Counted from the stretch's first letter, positions 7,861-16,853 are shown. The stretch is DNA of 64,000 nt from Paraburkholderia kururiensis (GCF_034424375.1 NZ_CP139965.1:6262001-6326000); one strand, 5' to 3'. Numbers and translations: made by a program. The notes: generated by a model from the sequence alone, not told the origin.

Positions 7861-9590
7861 GCGAAGCCTACGTACAAACCGCAGCCGCGTCGGCACCGCT
7901 CCTGCGCGACAGCTTCATCGAACTCTCGGCGCGCGAACGCGCGCGCGCCCTGCTCGACGCGGGCTCGTTCCGCGAACTGCTGGGTCCGTTCGACCGCATC
8001 GAATCGCCATGGCTGCCGCTGCAAGGCATCGTCTGTCAGGCGGACGACGGCGTGGTGATCGCACGCGGCACCATCGACGGCGAGCCGGCCGTGGTGGCCG
8101 CCATCGAGTCGGCGTTTCAGGGCGGCAGCATCGGCGAGGTCTCGGGCAGCAAGATTGCCGCGGCGCTCGAACTCGCGCTGGCGGACTGCGAACGCGGCCG
8201 TATCGTGCGTCCCGTGGTGCTGTTCGAGACGGGCGGCGTGCGGCTGCAGGAAGCGAACCTCGGGCTCGCCGTGATTTCGGAGATCCAGTCGGCCATCGTC
8301 GCGCTGCGTCGCCACGTGCCGGTGGTGGGCGTGATCGCGGGCATGGTGGGGTGCTTCGGCGGCATGTCGCTTGCGGCGGCGCTGTGCTCGTCGCTCGTCA
8401 TCACGAAACAGGGGCGACTCGGCATGAACGGCCCCGAAGTGATCGAGCAGGAAGCCGGCATCGAAGAACTCGATTCGAGCGACCGCCGCCACGTCTGGCA
8501 ACTGATCGGCGGTGCGCAACGCGCGGCCACGGGGCTCGCGGATGCGCTGGTGGACGACGACGCCCATGCCATGCGCGACGCCGTGCGCGCAGCCTTCGCG
8601 CGCGGCCTGGAAGACACGCCTCGCAGCGCGCAGGTGGAGGCGTATCTGGCTCGCCTCGCGCAGATCGACCCGGCCACCGTGACGCCCGAATCCATGCGTG
8701 CGGTCTTTCACGGTGGAGCACCGGCACACGCTGGCAACGCCCCGACTCAAGCGAGCGAGGCAGATCGGACAACCCGGTCAATCGAAGACGACACGCGCGG
8801 CGCGCGCTGGTTTCGTGCGCTCGCGGGCGAGAGCGCGATGTCCGCGCCGGTCTGGAGCGCCGACGCGCCGCTCGGCGACGAACGCGCGCGCTTCATCGCT
8901 GTCGTGCCCGATGCCGACAACCGCTTCCCGCGCGCGAGAACCAACGTGGTCGGCCTCGACCAGGGCTGGCGGCTTGCGCAGGCCGTTCGCGAAGCGATGG
9001 CCGAAGACGCCGCACGCAACGTGCGCCGGCCCATCGTCGCCGTAGTGGACGTGAAGAGCCAGGCGTACGGCTATCGCGAGGAAATGCTCGGTATTCATCT
9101 GGCGTGCGCCGCCGCCGTGGATGCCTACGCGTCGGCACGCCAGGCCGGGCATCCGGTGATCGCGCTGATCGTCGGGCCCGCCATGTCGGGCGCGTTCCTC
9201 GCGCACGGCTACCAGGGCAACCGCATCGTCGCGCTCGACGCACCCGGCACCATGGTCCACGCCATGGGCAAGGAGGCCGCCGCACGCGTCACGCGCCGCA
9301 CCGTGGAAGCGCTCGATGCACTGGGCGAGACCATCGTGCCCATGTCGTACTCCATGGCATCGTTCGCCAAGCTCGGGCTGCTGGACCGCCTGATCGACGG
9401 TGTGGATGCCGATGCGCCCAACGATGCGCAGATCGAGCGCGTGCGCGGCGTGCTCGTGGAGATGGTGCGCGAGGCGCGCGCCGGTTCGCGCGACCTCTCG
9501 CATCGCTTGCAGTCCGAGACGGCGAAGAAGACGCGGGCTGCGTCCATCGAAGTGCGCCGGCGGCTGGCCGAACAGTGGAACGAGGCGTGA
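7857..9590 (+). CDS. mdcDE: Fused malonate decarboxylase beta-gamma subunit (MdcD-MdcE)
   Basis: 577 residues joining two carboxyltransferase-like (crotonase-fold) proteins. Residues 1 to about 285 match the beta subunit MdcD (GTIDGEPAVVAAIESAFQGGSIGEV, GMVGCFGGMSLAAALCS). Residues from about 330 match the gamma subunit MdcE (VVDVKSQAYGYREEMLGIHL, GPAMSGAFLAHGYQGNRI, APGTMVHAMGKEAAARVT). A polar linker (about 285-325) separates them. Together they decarboxylate malonyl-S-ACP to acetyl-S-ACP. In Klebsiella and Pseudomonas they are separate mdcD and mdcE genes. The frame is continuous with no sign of a sequencing error. It starts in a 4-bp overlap with mdcC and its stop overlaps the mdcG start. 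Confidence 0.94.
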   Translation: MSEAYVQTAAASAPLLRDSFIELSARERARALLDAGSFRELLGPFDRIESPWLPLQGIVCQADDGVVIARGTIDGEPAVVAAIESAFQGGSIGEVSGSKIAAALELALADCERGRIVRPVVLFETGGVRLQEANLGLAVISEIQSAIVALRRHVPVVGVIAGMVGCFGGMSLAAALCSSLVITKQGRLGMNGPEVIEQEAGIEELDSSDRRHVWQLIGGAQRAATGLADALVDDDAHAMRDAVRAAFARGLEDTPRSAQVEAYLARLAQIDPATVTPESMRAVFHGGAPAHAGNAPTQASEADRTTRSIEDDTRGARWFRALAGESAMSAPVWSADAPLGDERARFIAVVPDADNRFPRARTNVVGLDQGWRLAQAVREAMAEDAARNVRRPIVAVVDVKSQAYGYREEMLGIHLACAAAVDAYASARQAGHPVIALIVGPAMSGAFLAHGYQGNRIVALDAPGTMVHAMGKEAAARVTRRTVEALDALGETIVPMSYSMASFAKLGLLDRLIDGVDADAPNDAQIERVRGVLVEMVREARAGSRDLSHRLQSETAKKTRAASIEVRRRLAEQWNEA

Positions 9591-10372
9591 TGCGCGCGTG
9601 TGCGCCGCCGCCGTTTGCCGGTGCGGAGCCTGGCGCGAAGGCCGGCGTCAGGCGCGCTGACGAATTCGCTGATGGAGTCGGCCATGCAAACGGCGACACT
9701 GCTCACACGAAGGCCGCCGCTGAGCTCGCAGCCGACGCGCGCTGGCGCGCCCACGACCTGCTGCGTCTCGCCCGCCTGCCCGCCTATGAAGACGAGCCGC
9801 CGTGGGTGCGCGACGCGTGGGCGCGTGCCCCGTTCGTCGTGGTGCGTCGCGCGCTCGCGGCGACGGGCTTCGTTGCCGTCGGCGTGCGCGGCAACGCGCG
9901 TGCGCAGCGCTACGGCACGTGGGCCGAAGTGGCGGACATCGAAGCGTCCGTTGCCCCCGAAGATCTTCTGGATACAGCGCCCGCGCCCGCTCGCCGCAGC
10001 TTGCCTGCCATGCGGGCGCTCGTGGCCCTGCGCAGCGCATCTTCGCCGCTCGCGGCATTCGTTTGGGGTCCTGCCGGAAGCAGCGGCTTCGAACTCGCGA
10101 CGGGCGTGCCCTGCGTGACCGAAGCGAGCGACCTCGATCTGCTGGTCCGCGCGCCGCAGCGGCTTGCGTGCGCCAAAGCACGCGAGTTGCAAACGGCGCT
10201 CGCGGACCAGGCGGCCTACGCGGGCCTTCGCATCGACGTGCAGCTCGAAACGCCTATGGGCGGCGTCGCGCTGGCCGAACTCGCCATGGACAAGCCACGC
10301 GTGCTCGTGCGCGATCCCGCCGGCGCGCGGCTCGTGGCGGACCCGTGGGCGTCGTCGGCGGAGAGCGCATGA
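9590..10372 (+). CDS. mdcG: Malonate decarboxylase holo-ACP synthase (phosphoribosyl-dephospho-CoA transferase)
   Basis: 260 residues. MdcG attaches the triphosphoribosyl-dephospho-CoA made by MdcB to apo-MdcC. The nucleotidyltransferase-like core carries WGPAGSSGFELATG and SDLDLLVRAP (the acidic pair of the fold). The ATG overlaps the mdcDE stop (TGATG). The first about 45 residues are Ala/Pro-rich and extend beyond typical MdcG proteins, whose conserved part begins around RWRAHDLLRLA; an internal start is possible, though no better ribosome binding site is obvious. The end overlaps mdcH by 4 bp. Confidence 0.9.
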   Translation: MRACAPPPFAGAEPGAKAGVRRADEFADGVGHANGDTAHTKAAAELAADARWRAHDLLRLARLPAYEDEPPWVRDAWARAPFVVVRRALAATGFVAVGVRGNARAQRYGTWAEVADIEASVAPEDLLDTAPAPARRSLPAMRALVALRSASSPLAAFVWGPAGSSGFELATGVPCVTEASDLDLLVRAPQRLACAKARELQTALADQAAYAGLRIDVQLETPMGGVALAELAMDKPRVLVRDPAGARLVADPWASSAESA

Positions 10373-11310
10373 TGCTCGCGCTGCTCTTTCCCGGCCAGGG
10401 CGCGCAAAGCGCAGGGTTTCTGCATCGTTTGCCGGAGCATGCGGCAGTGCGCGAAACGCTCGCCGAAGCATCCGACGTGCTGGGCGAGGACGTGCTCGCC
10501 CTCGGCAGCGCCGACGCGCTGCGCTCCACTGTCGCCGTGCAGATTGCACTCATGGTGGCCGGCGTGGCCGTGTCGCGGGCACTGGAACGCGAGGGGCTGC
10601 ATGCGGAAATCAGCGCGGGGCTCTCCGTGGGCGCGTATCCCGCGGCGGTAAGCTGCGGCGCCGTCGCCTTCGCTGACGCATTGAAGATGGTGCGCCGTCG
10701 CGCAGAGTTAATGGAAAGCGCGTACCCCTCGGGTTACGGACTCGCCGCCATTTCCGGCCTCAACGAAGCGCAATGCGAGCGCCTGGCCGAAGAGCATGCG
10801 CGCGCGGGCCATCCGCGCGTCTATGTGGGCAACGTCAATGCGCCACGCCAGATCGTGATGGCCGGCGCGAACGCCGCGCTCGACGTGTTCGTCGAACGCG
10901 CACTCGCAGCGGGCGCGCGCAAGGCGACGCGCCTCGACGTGAGCGTGCCGTCGCATTGCGCGCTGCTGGCCCACGCCACCGACGAACTCGACGCGTGGTC
11001 GCGCGACCTTCGGTTCCGCGCGCCGCAGCACACCTACATCGGCAATCGCGGCGGCAGACCGCTCTACACCGGCGAGGCGATTCGCGCCGACCTCGCGAGC
11101 AACATGCGCTACACCGTGCGCTGGTTCGACGCGCTCACGGTCATGGTGGAAATGGGCGCAACGGTGCTCGCCGAAACGCCGCCCGGCCAGGTGCTGACCG
11201 ACATCGCGCGCGAGGCCTATCCCGACGTCACGGCGCTCGCGGCGTCCACGTTGCCGTTCGATCGCTTCGCGGCGACCTTGCGGCGACGGCTGGGCGTGGA
11301 GGGCGAGTAG
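10369..11310 (+). CDS. mdcH: Malonyl-CoA:ACP transacylase of malonate decarboxylase
   Basis: 313 residues. MdcH loads the first malonyl group onto MdcC from malonyl-CoA, priming the decarboxylase. FabD-family features: LFPGQGAQSAGFL at the N-terminus, the nucleophile elbow AGLSVGAYPA (GxSxG) and the catalytic His in DVSVPSHCALL. The start forms an ATGA overlap with the mdcG stop. It is the last gene of the operon and is followed by a perfect 14-bp hairpin. Confidence 0.94.
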   Translation: MMLALLFPGQGAQSAGFLHRLPEHAAVRETLAEASDVLGEDVLALGSADALRSTVAVQIALMVAGVAVSRALEREGLHAEISAGLSVGAYPAAVSCGAVAFADALKMVRRRAELMESAYPSGYGLAAISGLNEAQCERLAEEHARAGHPRVYVGNVNAPRQIVMAGANAALDVFVERALAAGARKATRLDVSVPSHCALLAHATDELDAWSRDLRFRAPQHTYIGNRGGRPLYTGEAIRADLASNMRYTVRWFDALTVMVEMGATVLAETPPGQVLTDIAREAYPDVTALAASTLPFDRFAATLRRRLGVEGE

Positions 11311-11313
11311 AAG

Positions 11314-11344
11314 CGGTACACGCCGGGGCACCCGGCGTGTACCG
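11314..11344. terminator. Perfect 14-bp hairpin between convergent mdcH and effector gene
   Basis: CGGTACACGCCGGG and its exact complement are separated by a GCA loop. It begins three bases after the mdcH stop and ends seven bases before the stop of the convergent effector gene. There is no T-tract, so it may act as a stabilising or bidirectional terminator rather than a classical one. Confidence 0.7.
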
Positions 11345-11351
11345 AGTGGCG

Positions 11352-14300
11352 CTAATTGCGCGCCATCAACGTACTCACCTCCCGCTCCGCCGACACCTGC
11401 TTCACAGACTGCGCGCCGATCACGTACATCGGTCCCTTCACCTGCTGCTTCACGTTGATCTCGTAGGTGTACAGCACCTGGTTCGTCCAGCTTGCCGGCG
11501 ACTCCAGCACGCGCGCAATCTCGCCCTGGATACGCGCAATCTCCTTCTTGTCTTCGTCGCTGTGCGGCTTGCCGCTTTCCTCGTAGAGACGCAGCACGTT
11601 GCGGTACGCGTTGATCTCCGCGCCGGCTTCCGGCGTCATGCGCTGCCGCTCGCCGTGAATCTGGTTGCCGTGGCCGCTGTTGAGCTTCACCTTCGTGAGG
11701 TACTCGTTGAGTTCCTGCTGGCCGTGTTCGGCCGATGCGCTCCAGTCGGCGTTGCGGCTGTCGACGAATTGCAGATAGTGATCGACGTTCGTGAATTCGG
11801 TGTCGCGGAACGTGCGCTCCGGCACCACGTTGCCGTCCTCCTCGGCAATGCGCAGCGCCGCGCCCGTGGCGGACTGCAACACCGATACGCCGACGCCGAA
11901 CGCAGGCGTGCTCGGCAACGACGACGACCCGAACGGGCTGCCGATCGAGACTGGACTGGGCGCCGGCGCCGCGACCAGCGACGCCGTGCCGTTCACGCCG
12001 CCCGCGCGCCCCTTCACCGCGGTCTCGACGGTCTGCATGCCGGTGGCGTCTTCGCGATGCATCGTGTTGCCGCTCACACGCCCTTCCACCGTCGCATAGG
12101 GACCGAACTTGTAGCCGTCCGGGTTCACGTAGCGCGCGCCCGCCGTGCCCGAAACAGACGCGTAGTTGGTGGCCGACTCGTTCTCGAGCCAGTTGATGGA
12201 GAGGTCCGGGTCCTTGTAGAACTCATCGGCAAGGCCGTCCCACATTTCCGTCTGCGAGCGCGGCGCCTGCGCGCCGGGCCCGGATCGATAGATGTTGCGC
12301 ACCACCGACTGCAGTTTGTCGCGCCACGCTTCGGGACTGCCCGCCGGGTCTTCCGTGCTTCTCACGCGCGCGCGGAACATCACGCCGCGCGGCTTGCTCG
12401 TGTCGCGCCCCGCCACGGCACTGCCGTAGCCGCTCGCCATGAGCCGCCCGCCCAGCAACGACCAGCCGACAAAGCCGCCCACGCCCGCGTGCATCGACAC
12501 GCGCTTGTCGGTACCGATGAAAAGCTGGCCGTTGTGCGCCGACGAACCGACCTCGACCACCGAATGGCGGCCACGCAGAAGCGCGACATCGGGCGCGATG
12601 GACGCGGCGGGCAGCCCGACGATGCCGAGCGCCGTTGCCAGGTTCTCCGAAATATTGGCGTTGACGCCATAGACGCCGCCGCTCGAAAGCTGCATCTGCC
12701 ACGTGCGCGGCATGTTGCCGATCACGTAACAGAGCGAATCGGCAATGCCTTCCACGCTGCTGCTCGCCTGCGGGTCCGGTTCGTAGAGCACCACCTTCAT
12801 GCGTTCGATGTTCTGGCGCAACGTACGGTCTCTCGTATCGGGCACCACGTCGTCCATAGCCGCGCCGGATTCCTCGGCCCAGGTGGCGAGTTCGTGGGCC
12901 GTCATCTGCTTCGGCAGGTCCTTGAAGGCCTGGCTTTCGCGCACCGTCTTGCGGTCCACGTGCAGCATCTTCGCGACTTCGCGTTCGATGATGCCGCGCT
13001 GCGTGCGCCCAAAGCCAATGCCGCGGCGCAATTTGCCCTTGGCGCCAATGGCCTGCTGCCACTGGCCGAGTGCCACCACGCGCACCGCGTCCTGCACGAG
13101 CTGAGCGTCGGGCTGCTGTCCGTACTGCGTGACGGGCGCAGCCACGATACGGCTGTTGAGCTGCTTCATGACGACGTCGATGGAAAGCACCGTGCTGAAG
13201 TCGTCTTCGGGATGCTGCAGCAGGCCGCCCGCCGTGCCGAGATTCAACGCGTCGTGCGCCGAACTGTTCGCGCCGACGGTGTGCTGCGCCGCCTGGCCCA
13301 TGCGCCGCGGACTCTTCATGAAGTTGGCGGCGCGGCGCAGCCACGAGCCGGTCTGCGCGTTCTGCGCGGTGCGCTGCGCCTGCCTGACCATCTGATACAT
13401 ACGCGACTGCACCTGCCCGAGCTTCGCTTCGCCGATGTGATTGCGAAACGCGAGATACGCCGAGCGAAAGCGCGTTTCGGGGTTGGCCTGCGGGTCGTCG
13501 ATGAGCGTCGCGCCGCAGATCAGCGCCTTGGCCGCGAGCGGCTCGCCTGCGAGCGCTTGCGCCACCGCGTCCGGCGCGTCGCTCGCGAGACCGGCGTGGC
13601 GCTCGGCGCGCGGCAGAACGGTGTTGGCCGCCACGAGCATCTCGTCGATGTTGCGCGGGCGCGGCTCGTTCGGCGGCCAGTGCTTGAGCAGCCGGTCCGC
13701 GGCGCGACGGGTTTCGCGATTCGCGTCGTCGTGAATCTTCTGCTCGGTCTTGCTGGGCGAAGCGGACGGCACCGGCTTGATCTCGTGCGGCGCGACGATG
13801 GAAAGCGCGTCGAAGCTGAGCGGCGCGCGGGACAGCGCGCAGGTCAGCGCGAAGAGATCGCGACGTTCGTCGTCGGAGCGCGGTATGGCGGGGTTGCGCA
13901 ACTGATCGAGCAGCGTGTTCGCGCGGTTCACGTCGCCGCCCGACACCTCCGCGAGCGCGCGCCCCAGCATCAACGCCAGCGTGTGAGGCGGCTCGCCGCG
14001 TTGGTCCGCGGGAATGGCATCGCGAATCTTTTCGCCCAGCGCCGCGCGCTCGTCTCGCGCCGTGGGATGCGCGCCGAGCGTGAAGCCCGACGCAATGCGC
14101 TGCGCCGCAGGGCCCGCATGATTGAGTTCGAAGCTTGCCTGCGAACGCGTGCGGTCGGTCTTGCCCGTCACTTTCTTCACGTCCTTGTTGCGCAGGCGTT
14201 CGACCGGAGCGGGCGCAGTCGCCTTCGGGTCAGGCGTGCGCACCTGGCGCTTGTGAAGCTGGACGTCGGGCTGTGCCGGCATGGCTTCGACCGCGTTCTG

Positions 14301-14579
14301 CGCGTAACCGGGCAACACCGGAAAGGAACGCGTGCCGGGGCGGAACTTGCGGCCCACGTCGCCCTTCAGGTCCGTTCGCATCACGGCCTGTTCGTCGGGC
14401 TGCGTGGGCTGGCCACGCACGGCGTGGTTGAGTGCGCGCAACGACTCGAGCTGCGTACCGGCCGTGCGGGTCTGCGGGACCGACTGGACCGTCGCGGGCT
14501 CGTTCTGCGCCGGCGGCGTGGGCTGCTGCGGCGCGGAGGGCAGCAAATGGTTCCTGAGCCAGTTTCCAATCGTCGTCAC
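11352..14579 (-). CDS. AWR-like type III effector candidate
   Basis: 1075 residues, cytosolic-looking, with no signal peptide or membrane segment. The first about 50 residues (MTTIGNWLRNHLLPSAPQQP onward) are rich in Ser, Thr, Pro and Gln and poor in acidic residues, as in type III secretion signals. An Ala-Trp-Arg triad (751-753, in GSPEAWRDKL) sits in the C-terminal half, the hallmark of the AWR/RipA effectors of Ralstonia, which are about as long. I chose the GTG at 14579 because GGAGAGG lies just upstream; the in-frame TTG at 14615 lies only about 15-20 bases past the -10 hexamer. A perfect PIP/hrpII box with -10 hexamer precedes it. No secretion-apparatus or chaperone gene is in the window. 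Family membership is probable, not proven. Confidence 0.62.
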   Translation of the reverse strand: MTTIGNWLRNHLLPSAPQQPTPPAQNEPATVQSVPQTRTAGTQLESLRALNHAVRGQPTQPDEQAVMRTDLKGDVGRKFRPGTRSFPVLPGYAQNAVEAMPAQPDVQLHKRQVRTPDPKATAPAPVERLRNKDVKKVTGKTDRTRSQASFELNHAGPAAQRIASGFTLGAHPTARDERAALGEKIRDAIPADQRGEPPHTLALMLGRALAEVSGGDVNRANTLLDQLRNPAIPRSDDERRDLFALTCALSRAPLSFDALSIVAPHEIKPVPSASPSKTEQKIHDDANRETRRAADRLLKHWPPNEPRPRNIDEMLVAANTVLPRAERHAGLASDAPDAVAQALAGEPLAAKALICGATLIDDPQANPETRFRSAYLAFRNHIGEAKLGQVQSRMYQMVRQAQRTAQNAQTGSWLRRAANFMKSPRRMGQAAQHTVGANSSAHDALNLGTAGGLLQHPEDDFSTVLSIDVVMKQLNSRIVAAPVTQYGQQPDAQLVQDAVRVVALGQWQQAIGAKGKLRRGIGFGRTQRGIIEREVAKMLHVDRKTVRESQAFKDLPKQMTAHELATWAEESGAAMDDVVPDTRDRTLRQNIERMKVVLYEPDPQASSSVEGIADSLCYVIGNMPRTWQMQLSSGGVYGVNANISENLATALGIVGLPAASIAPDVALLRGRHSVVEVGSSAHNGQLFIGTDKRVSMHAGVGGFVGWSLLGGRLMASGYGSAVAGRDTSKPRGVMFRARVRSTEDPAGSPEAWRDKLQSVVRNIYRSGPGAQAPRSQTEMWDGLADEFYKDPDLSINWLENESATNYASVSGTAGARYVNPDGYKFGPYATVEGRVSGNTMHREDATGMQTVETAVKGRAGGVNGTASLVAAPAPSPVSIGSPFGSSSLPSTPAFGVGVSVLQSATGAALRIAEEDGNVVPERTFRDTEFTNVDHYLQFVDSRNADWSASAEHGQQELNEYLTKVKLNSGHGNQIHGERQRMTPEAGAEINAYRNVLRLYEESGKPHSDEDKKEIARIQGEIARVLESPASWTNQVLYTYEINVKQQVKGPMYVIGAQSVKQVSAEREVSTLMARN

Positions 14580-14629
14580 GTCGCCTCTCCAAGGATGGGC
14601 CTGTCCGCCCGACAACAGGCACAGCGGCG

Positions 14630-14690
14630 ACTATAGGTTCTCATCGCGATCCTTACGGCCGCCCTGCGAACCGGGGAACGAACGGGCGAA
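14630..14690 (-). promoter_or_regulatory. PIP/hrpII-box promoter of the effector gene
   Basis: Read on the minus strand, TTCGC-N15-TTCGC occupies 14690-14666, followed after exactly 30 bases by TATAGT (14635-14630). This matches the known plant-inducible-promoter rule TTCGB-N15-TTCGB-N30-32-YANNNT, and the Ralstonia hrpII rule TTCG-N16-TTCG. Such boxes are bound by HrpX/HrpB, AraC-type activators of type III secretion genes. The -10 hexamer is 50 bp before the GTG start. Confidence 0.85.
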
Positions 14691-15044
14691 GCTCGATCGC
14701 ACGACTATGTCATGCGTGTGACGAAAGGCTATCGAGCAATATGCGCGTATTCGATTTTTATGCGCATAAAGTTTTTCAGCGCGTACGCGGGACGAGTGGA
14801 GGGTAAGGCAAAAGCAACGTCCGCAACCGTCCTTGCCTCTTGAATTTGCGAGAGATAAAAGGAGTTGACGGCACGTTAGAAGATATACAGCCACATTTCA
14901 GCGGCAACACTCTTTTGACACCCTTTTTACGCGCCGCCACCTACGCTTTCCTCAATCGGACCGGTCGAGGGTCGATGGCGAAACGCCACCGTGCCACGCG
15001 CCTCTCCCCGTGCACCCCGCCTCCCCTTCGCAAGGAAGCTCGTC
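14691..15044. other. Intergenic region upstream of the Usp gene
   Basis: An AT-rich gap between the divergent effector and universal-stress-protein genes. It holds a spaced inverted repeat TATGCGC...GCGCATA (14740-14768) and a perfect TTGACA at 14915-14920 that could be the -35 of the plus-strand gene, though no good -10 follows at normal spacing. I see no coding sequence. Confidence 0.45.
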
Positions 15045-15479
15045 ATGCTGAAACTGCTGGTTCCCGTGGGTCGTTCGAAACGGTCGTTGCAGGCCGTACG
15101 GCACGCGGCGTTTCTCTACCGCGAGCGATGCGTGTCCGAAGTCGTGCTGCTGAACGTGCAGCCGCCGCTCGAATCGACGCGCCTCGAAGCGTTCTACCCG
15201 CTCGCGGAACTGCGCGCCATGGAAGCCGCGGCGGCGAACGCGGCCCTGGAGCGCGCCGCCCGCATTCTCGACGACGCCCACGTGCGTTACTCGGTGGCGA
15301 TGCAGGTCGGGCCCATCGCTCCCACCATTGCCGATTGCGCGGACGAGCAACGCTGCGACGAGATCGTCGTGGTCGCACCGCCCAGGAGCGTGTTGCATGC
15401 GATCCGGCACATCGCGCGGCAAAGCATGCTCGACCGGCTCGTGCGCATTGCGCGCGTGCCGGTCACCGCCGTGCGTTGA
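15045..15479 (+). CDS. Universal stress protein (UspA-like)
   Basis: 144 residues, single Usp domain. It begins MLKLLVPVGRSKRSLQAVRHAA, the first beta strand and helix of the fold, and has LLNVQPPL and CDEIVVVAPP at the usual places. The ATP-binding signature G-x2-G-x9-G-S/T of many Usp proteins is missing: the equivalent stretch reads PPRSVLHAIRHIARQSML. It may therefore belong to the non-nucleotide-binding class. The ATG at 15045 has GGAAG upstream, better than the in-frame start 18 codons earlier. Its role in stress is inferred from the family. Confidence 0.85.
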   Translation: MLKLLVPVGRSKRSLQAVRHAAFLYRERCVSEVVLLNVQPPLESTRLEAFYPLAELRAMEAAAANAALERAARILDDAHVRYSVAMQVGPIAPTIADCADEQRCDEIVVVAPPRSVLHAIRHIARQSMLDRLVRIARVPVTAVR

Positions 15480-15491
15480 CCTCGTGCAGTG

Positions 15492-16082
15492 TCAACGCCG
15501 CGGCGTCACCCAGCGAAACGTGAGATTCACCCGCTCGCCGCGCACGTCGGGCTCTTTCGGCACGCGGTGCCGCCATTCGGCCTGCGTCGTGCCGCGCATC
15601 AGGAGCAGGCTGCCGCCCTTCAACTGAAACGAGCGCACCACGCCCGTCGCGTTGTGCCGCAGATCGAAGCGCCGCGTCGCACCCAGGCTGACCGACGCGA
15701 TCACCGGTTCGGGCCCGAGCTCGGGCTCGCGGTCGGCGTGCCACCCCATGCTGTCCGAGCCGCTGCGGTAGCGATTGAGCAGCACGCTGTTGAAGCGCAC
15801 GCCGCACACCGCTTCGGCCGCCTCCTTCAGCGCGGCGACCGCGGGCACCCACGCTTGCGGCACGTTGCGAATGCCGGAATACACGTAGACCGCCTCGGGC
15901 TCGCCTTGCCAGGCCGTCAGACGCGGCAGCGGCACGCGCCCCGCGGGCGTGCCCATGGTGTCCTGCTGCCATGCCGTCTGCGCGATCACGTCGTCGAGCG
16001 CGCGCGATGCCTCGGCCGGCGCGAGCCAGTCGGGATACCAGGCGACATCGGGTTGCGGGGCGTCGTCGAAGAGATCGAACAT
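15492..16082 (-). CDS. AlkB-like Fe(II)/2-oxoglutarate-dependent DNA/RNA repair dioxygenase
   Basis: 196 residues. The double-stranded beta-helix core carries the iron ligands His and Asp in MGWHADREPELG, the distal His in EWRHRVPKE, and the 2-oxoglutarate-binding Arg in RGERVNLTFRWV. NSVLLNRYRSGSDSMGWHAD is typical of AlkB homologues (ALKBH2/3-like bacterial group), which remove alkyl groups from bases. The ATG at 16082 begins the conserved MFDLFDD; the longer frame upstream is not family-like. It is convergent with the Usp gene (12-bp gap) and divergent from the nitroreductase gene. Confidence 0.9.
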   Translation of the reverse strand: MFDLFDDAPQPDVAWYPDWLAPAEASRALDDVIAQTAWQQDTMGTPAGRVPLPRLTAWQGEPEAVYVYSGIRNVPQAWVPAVAALKEAAEAVCGVRFNSVLLNRYRSGSDSMGWHADREPELGPEPVIASVSLGATRRFDLRHNATGVVRSFQLKGGSLLLMRGTTQAEWRHRVPKEPDVRGERVNLTFRWVTPRR

Positions 16083-16268
16083 GGCAAACGGCGTAGCCGG
16101 ACGTAACAAAAAAAAGTGGGGAAAACCGCGGACGCGCGGACAAGAACGCCCGCGTCGGTCGTTATTATGGCGCTGGAAAAGCACGCGTCGTCCCGGGTCT
16201 TGCTGTGTCGTTCGCGTGCTGCGCATTCCGTCGCGGTCCTTCTCCCTTCACGCCATCAGGTGCCGATC

Positions 16269-16853
16269 ATGATTCTTCCCGACGACTCGCTCGATCAGCT
16301 TTTCCGCCAGGCTCGCACTCACAGCGTCTGGCGCGACGAGCCCGTGGACGACGCGCTGCTGCATCGCATCGTCGAACTCGCCCTGCTTGGGCCCACTTCG
16401 GCCAATTCGAGTCCCGGCCGCTTCGTGTTCGTGAAGTCGCCCGAAGCGAAAGAGAAACTGCGGCCCGCGCTCGCGCCGGGCAACGTGGACAAGACGATGG
16501 CGGCGCCCGTCACGGCGATCGTGGGCATGGACATGGCCTTTTACGAGCACCTGCCGAAGCTGTTCCCGCAAACCGACGCGCGCAGCTGGTTCGCCGGCAA
16601 CGATGCGGCGATTGCCGACACCGCGTTTCGCAACGCTTCATTGCAGGGCGCGTACCTGATCATCGCGGCGCGGGCATGCGGGCTCGACGCGGGTCCGATG
16701 TCCGGCTTCGACAAGCAAAAGGTGGACGCGGCGTTCTTCGCCGGCACCGCGGTGAAGTCGAACTTCCTCGTCAACCTGGGCTACGGCGATGCATCGGCGC
16801 TGCACCCGCGCAATCCCCGGCTCCCGTTCGACGAAGCCGCGAAGATCGTTTAG
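16269..16853 (+). CDS. RutE/HadB-family nitroreductase (malonic semialdehyde reductase-like)
   Basis: 194 residues, FMN-dependent nitroreductase fold. LALLGPTSANSSPGRFVFVKS, WFAGNDAAIADTAFRNASLQGAYLIIAARACGLDAGPMSGFD and NFLVNLGYGD match RutE, which reduces malonic semialdehyde to 3-hydroxypropionate in pyrimidine degradation. No other rut genes are nearby, so it may act in general aldehyde or quinone reduction. The ATG at 16269 is preceded by AGGTG. It shares its upstream region with the divergent AlkB-like gene. Confidence 0.85.
   Translation: MILPDDSLDQLFRQARTHSVWRDEPVDDALLHRIVELALLGPTSANSSPGRFVFVKSPEAKEKLRPALAPGNVDKTMAAPVTAIVGMDMAFYEHLPKLFPQTDARSWFAGNDAAIADTAFRNASLQGAYLIIAARACGLDAGPMSGFDKQKVDAAFFAGTAVKSNFLVNLGYGDASALHPRNPRLPFDEAAKIV

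Noticed and set aside
10773..14636. A 1287-codon open frame on the plus strand opposite the effector gene
   Set aside because: It is an Arg/His-rich antisense shadow of high-GC coding DNA, with no family motif; the minus-strand frame has a promoter, a ribosome binding site and sensible composition.
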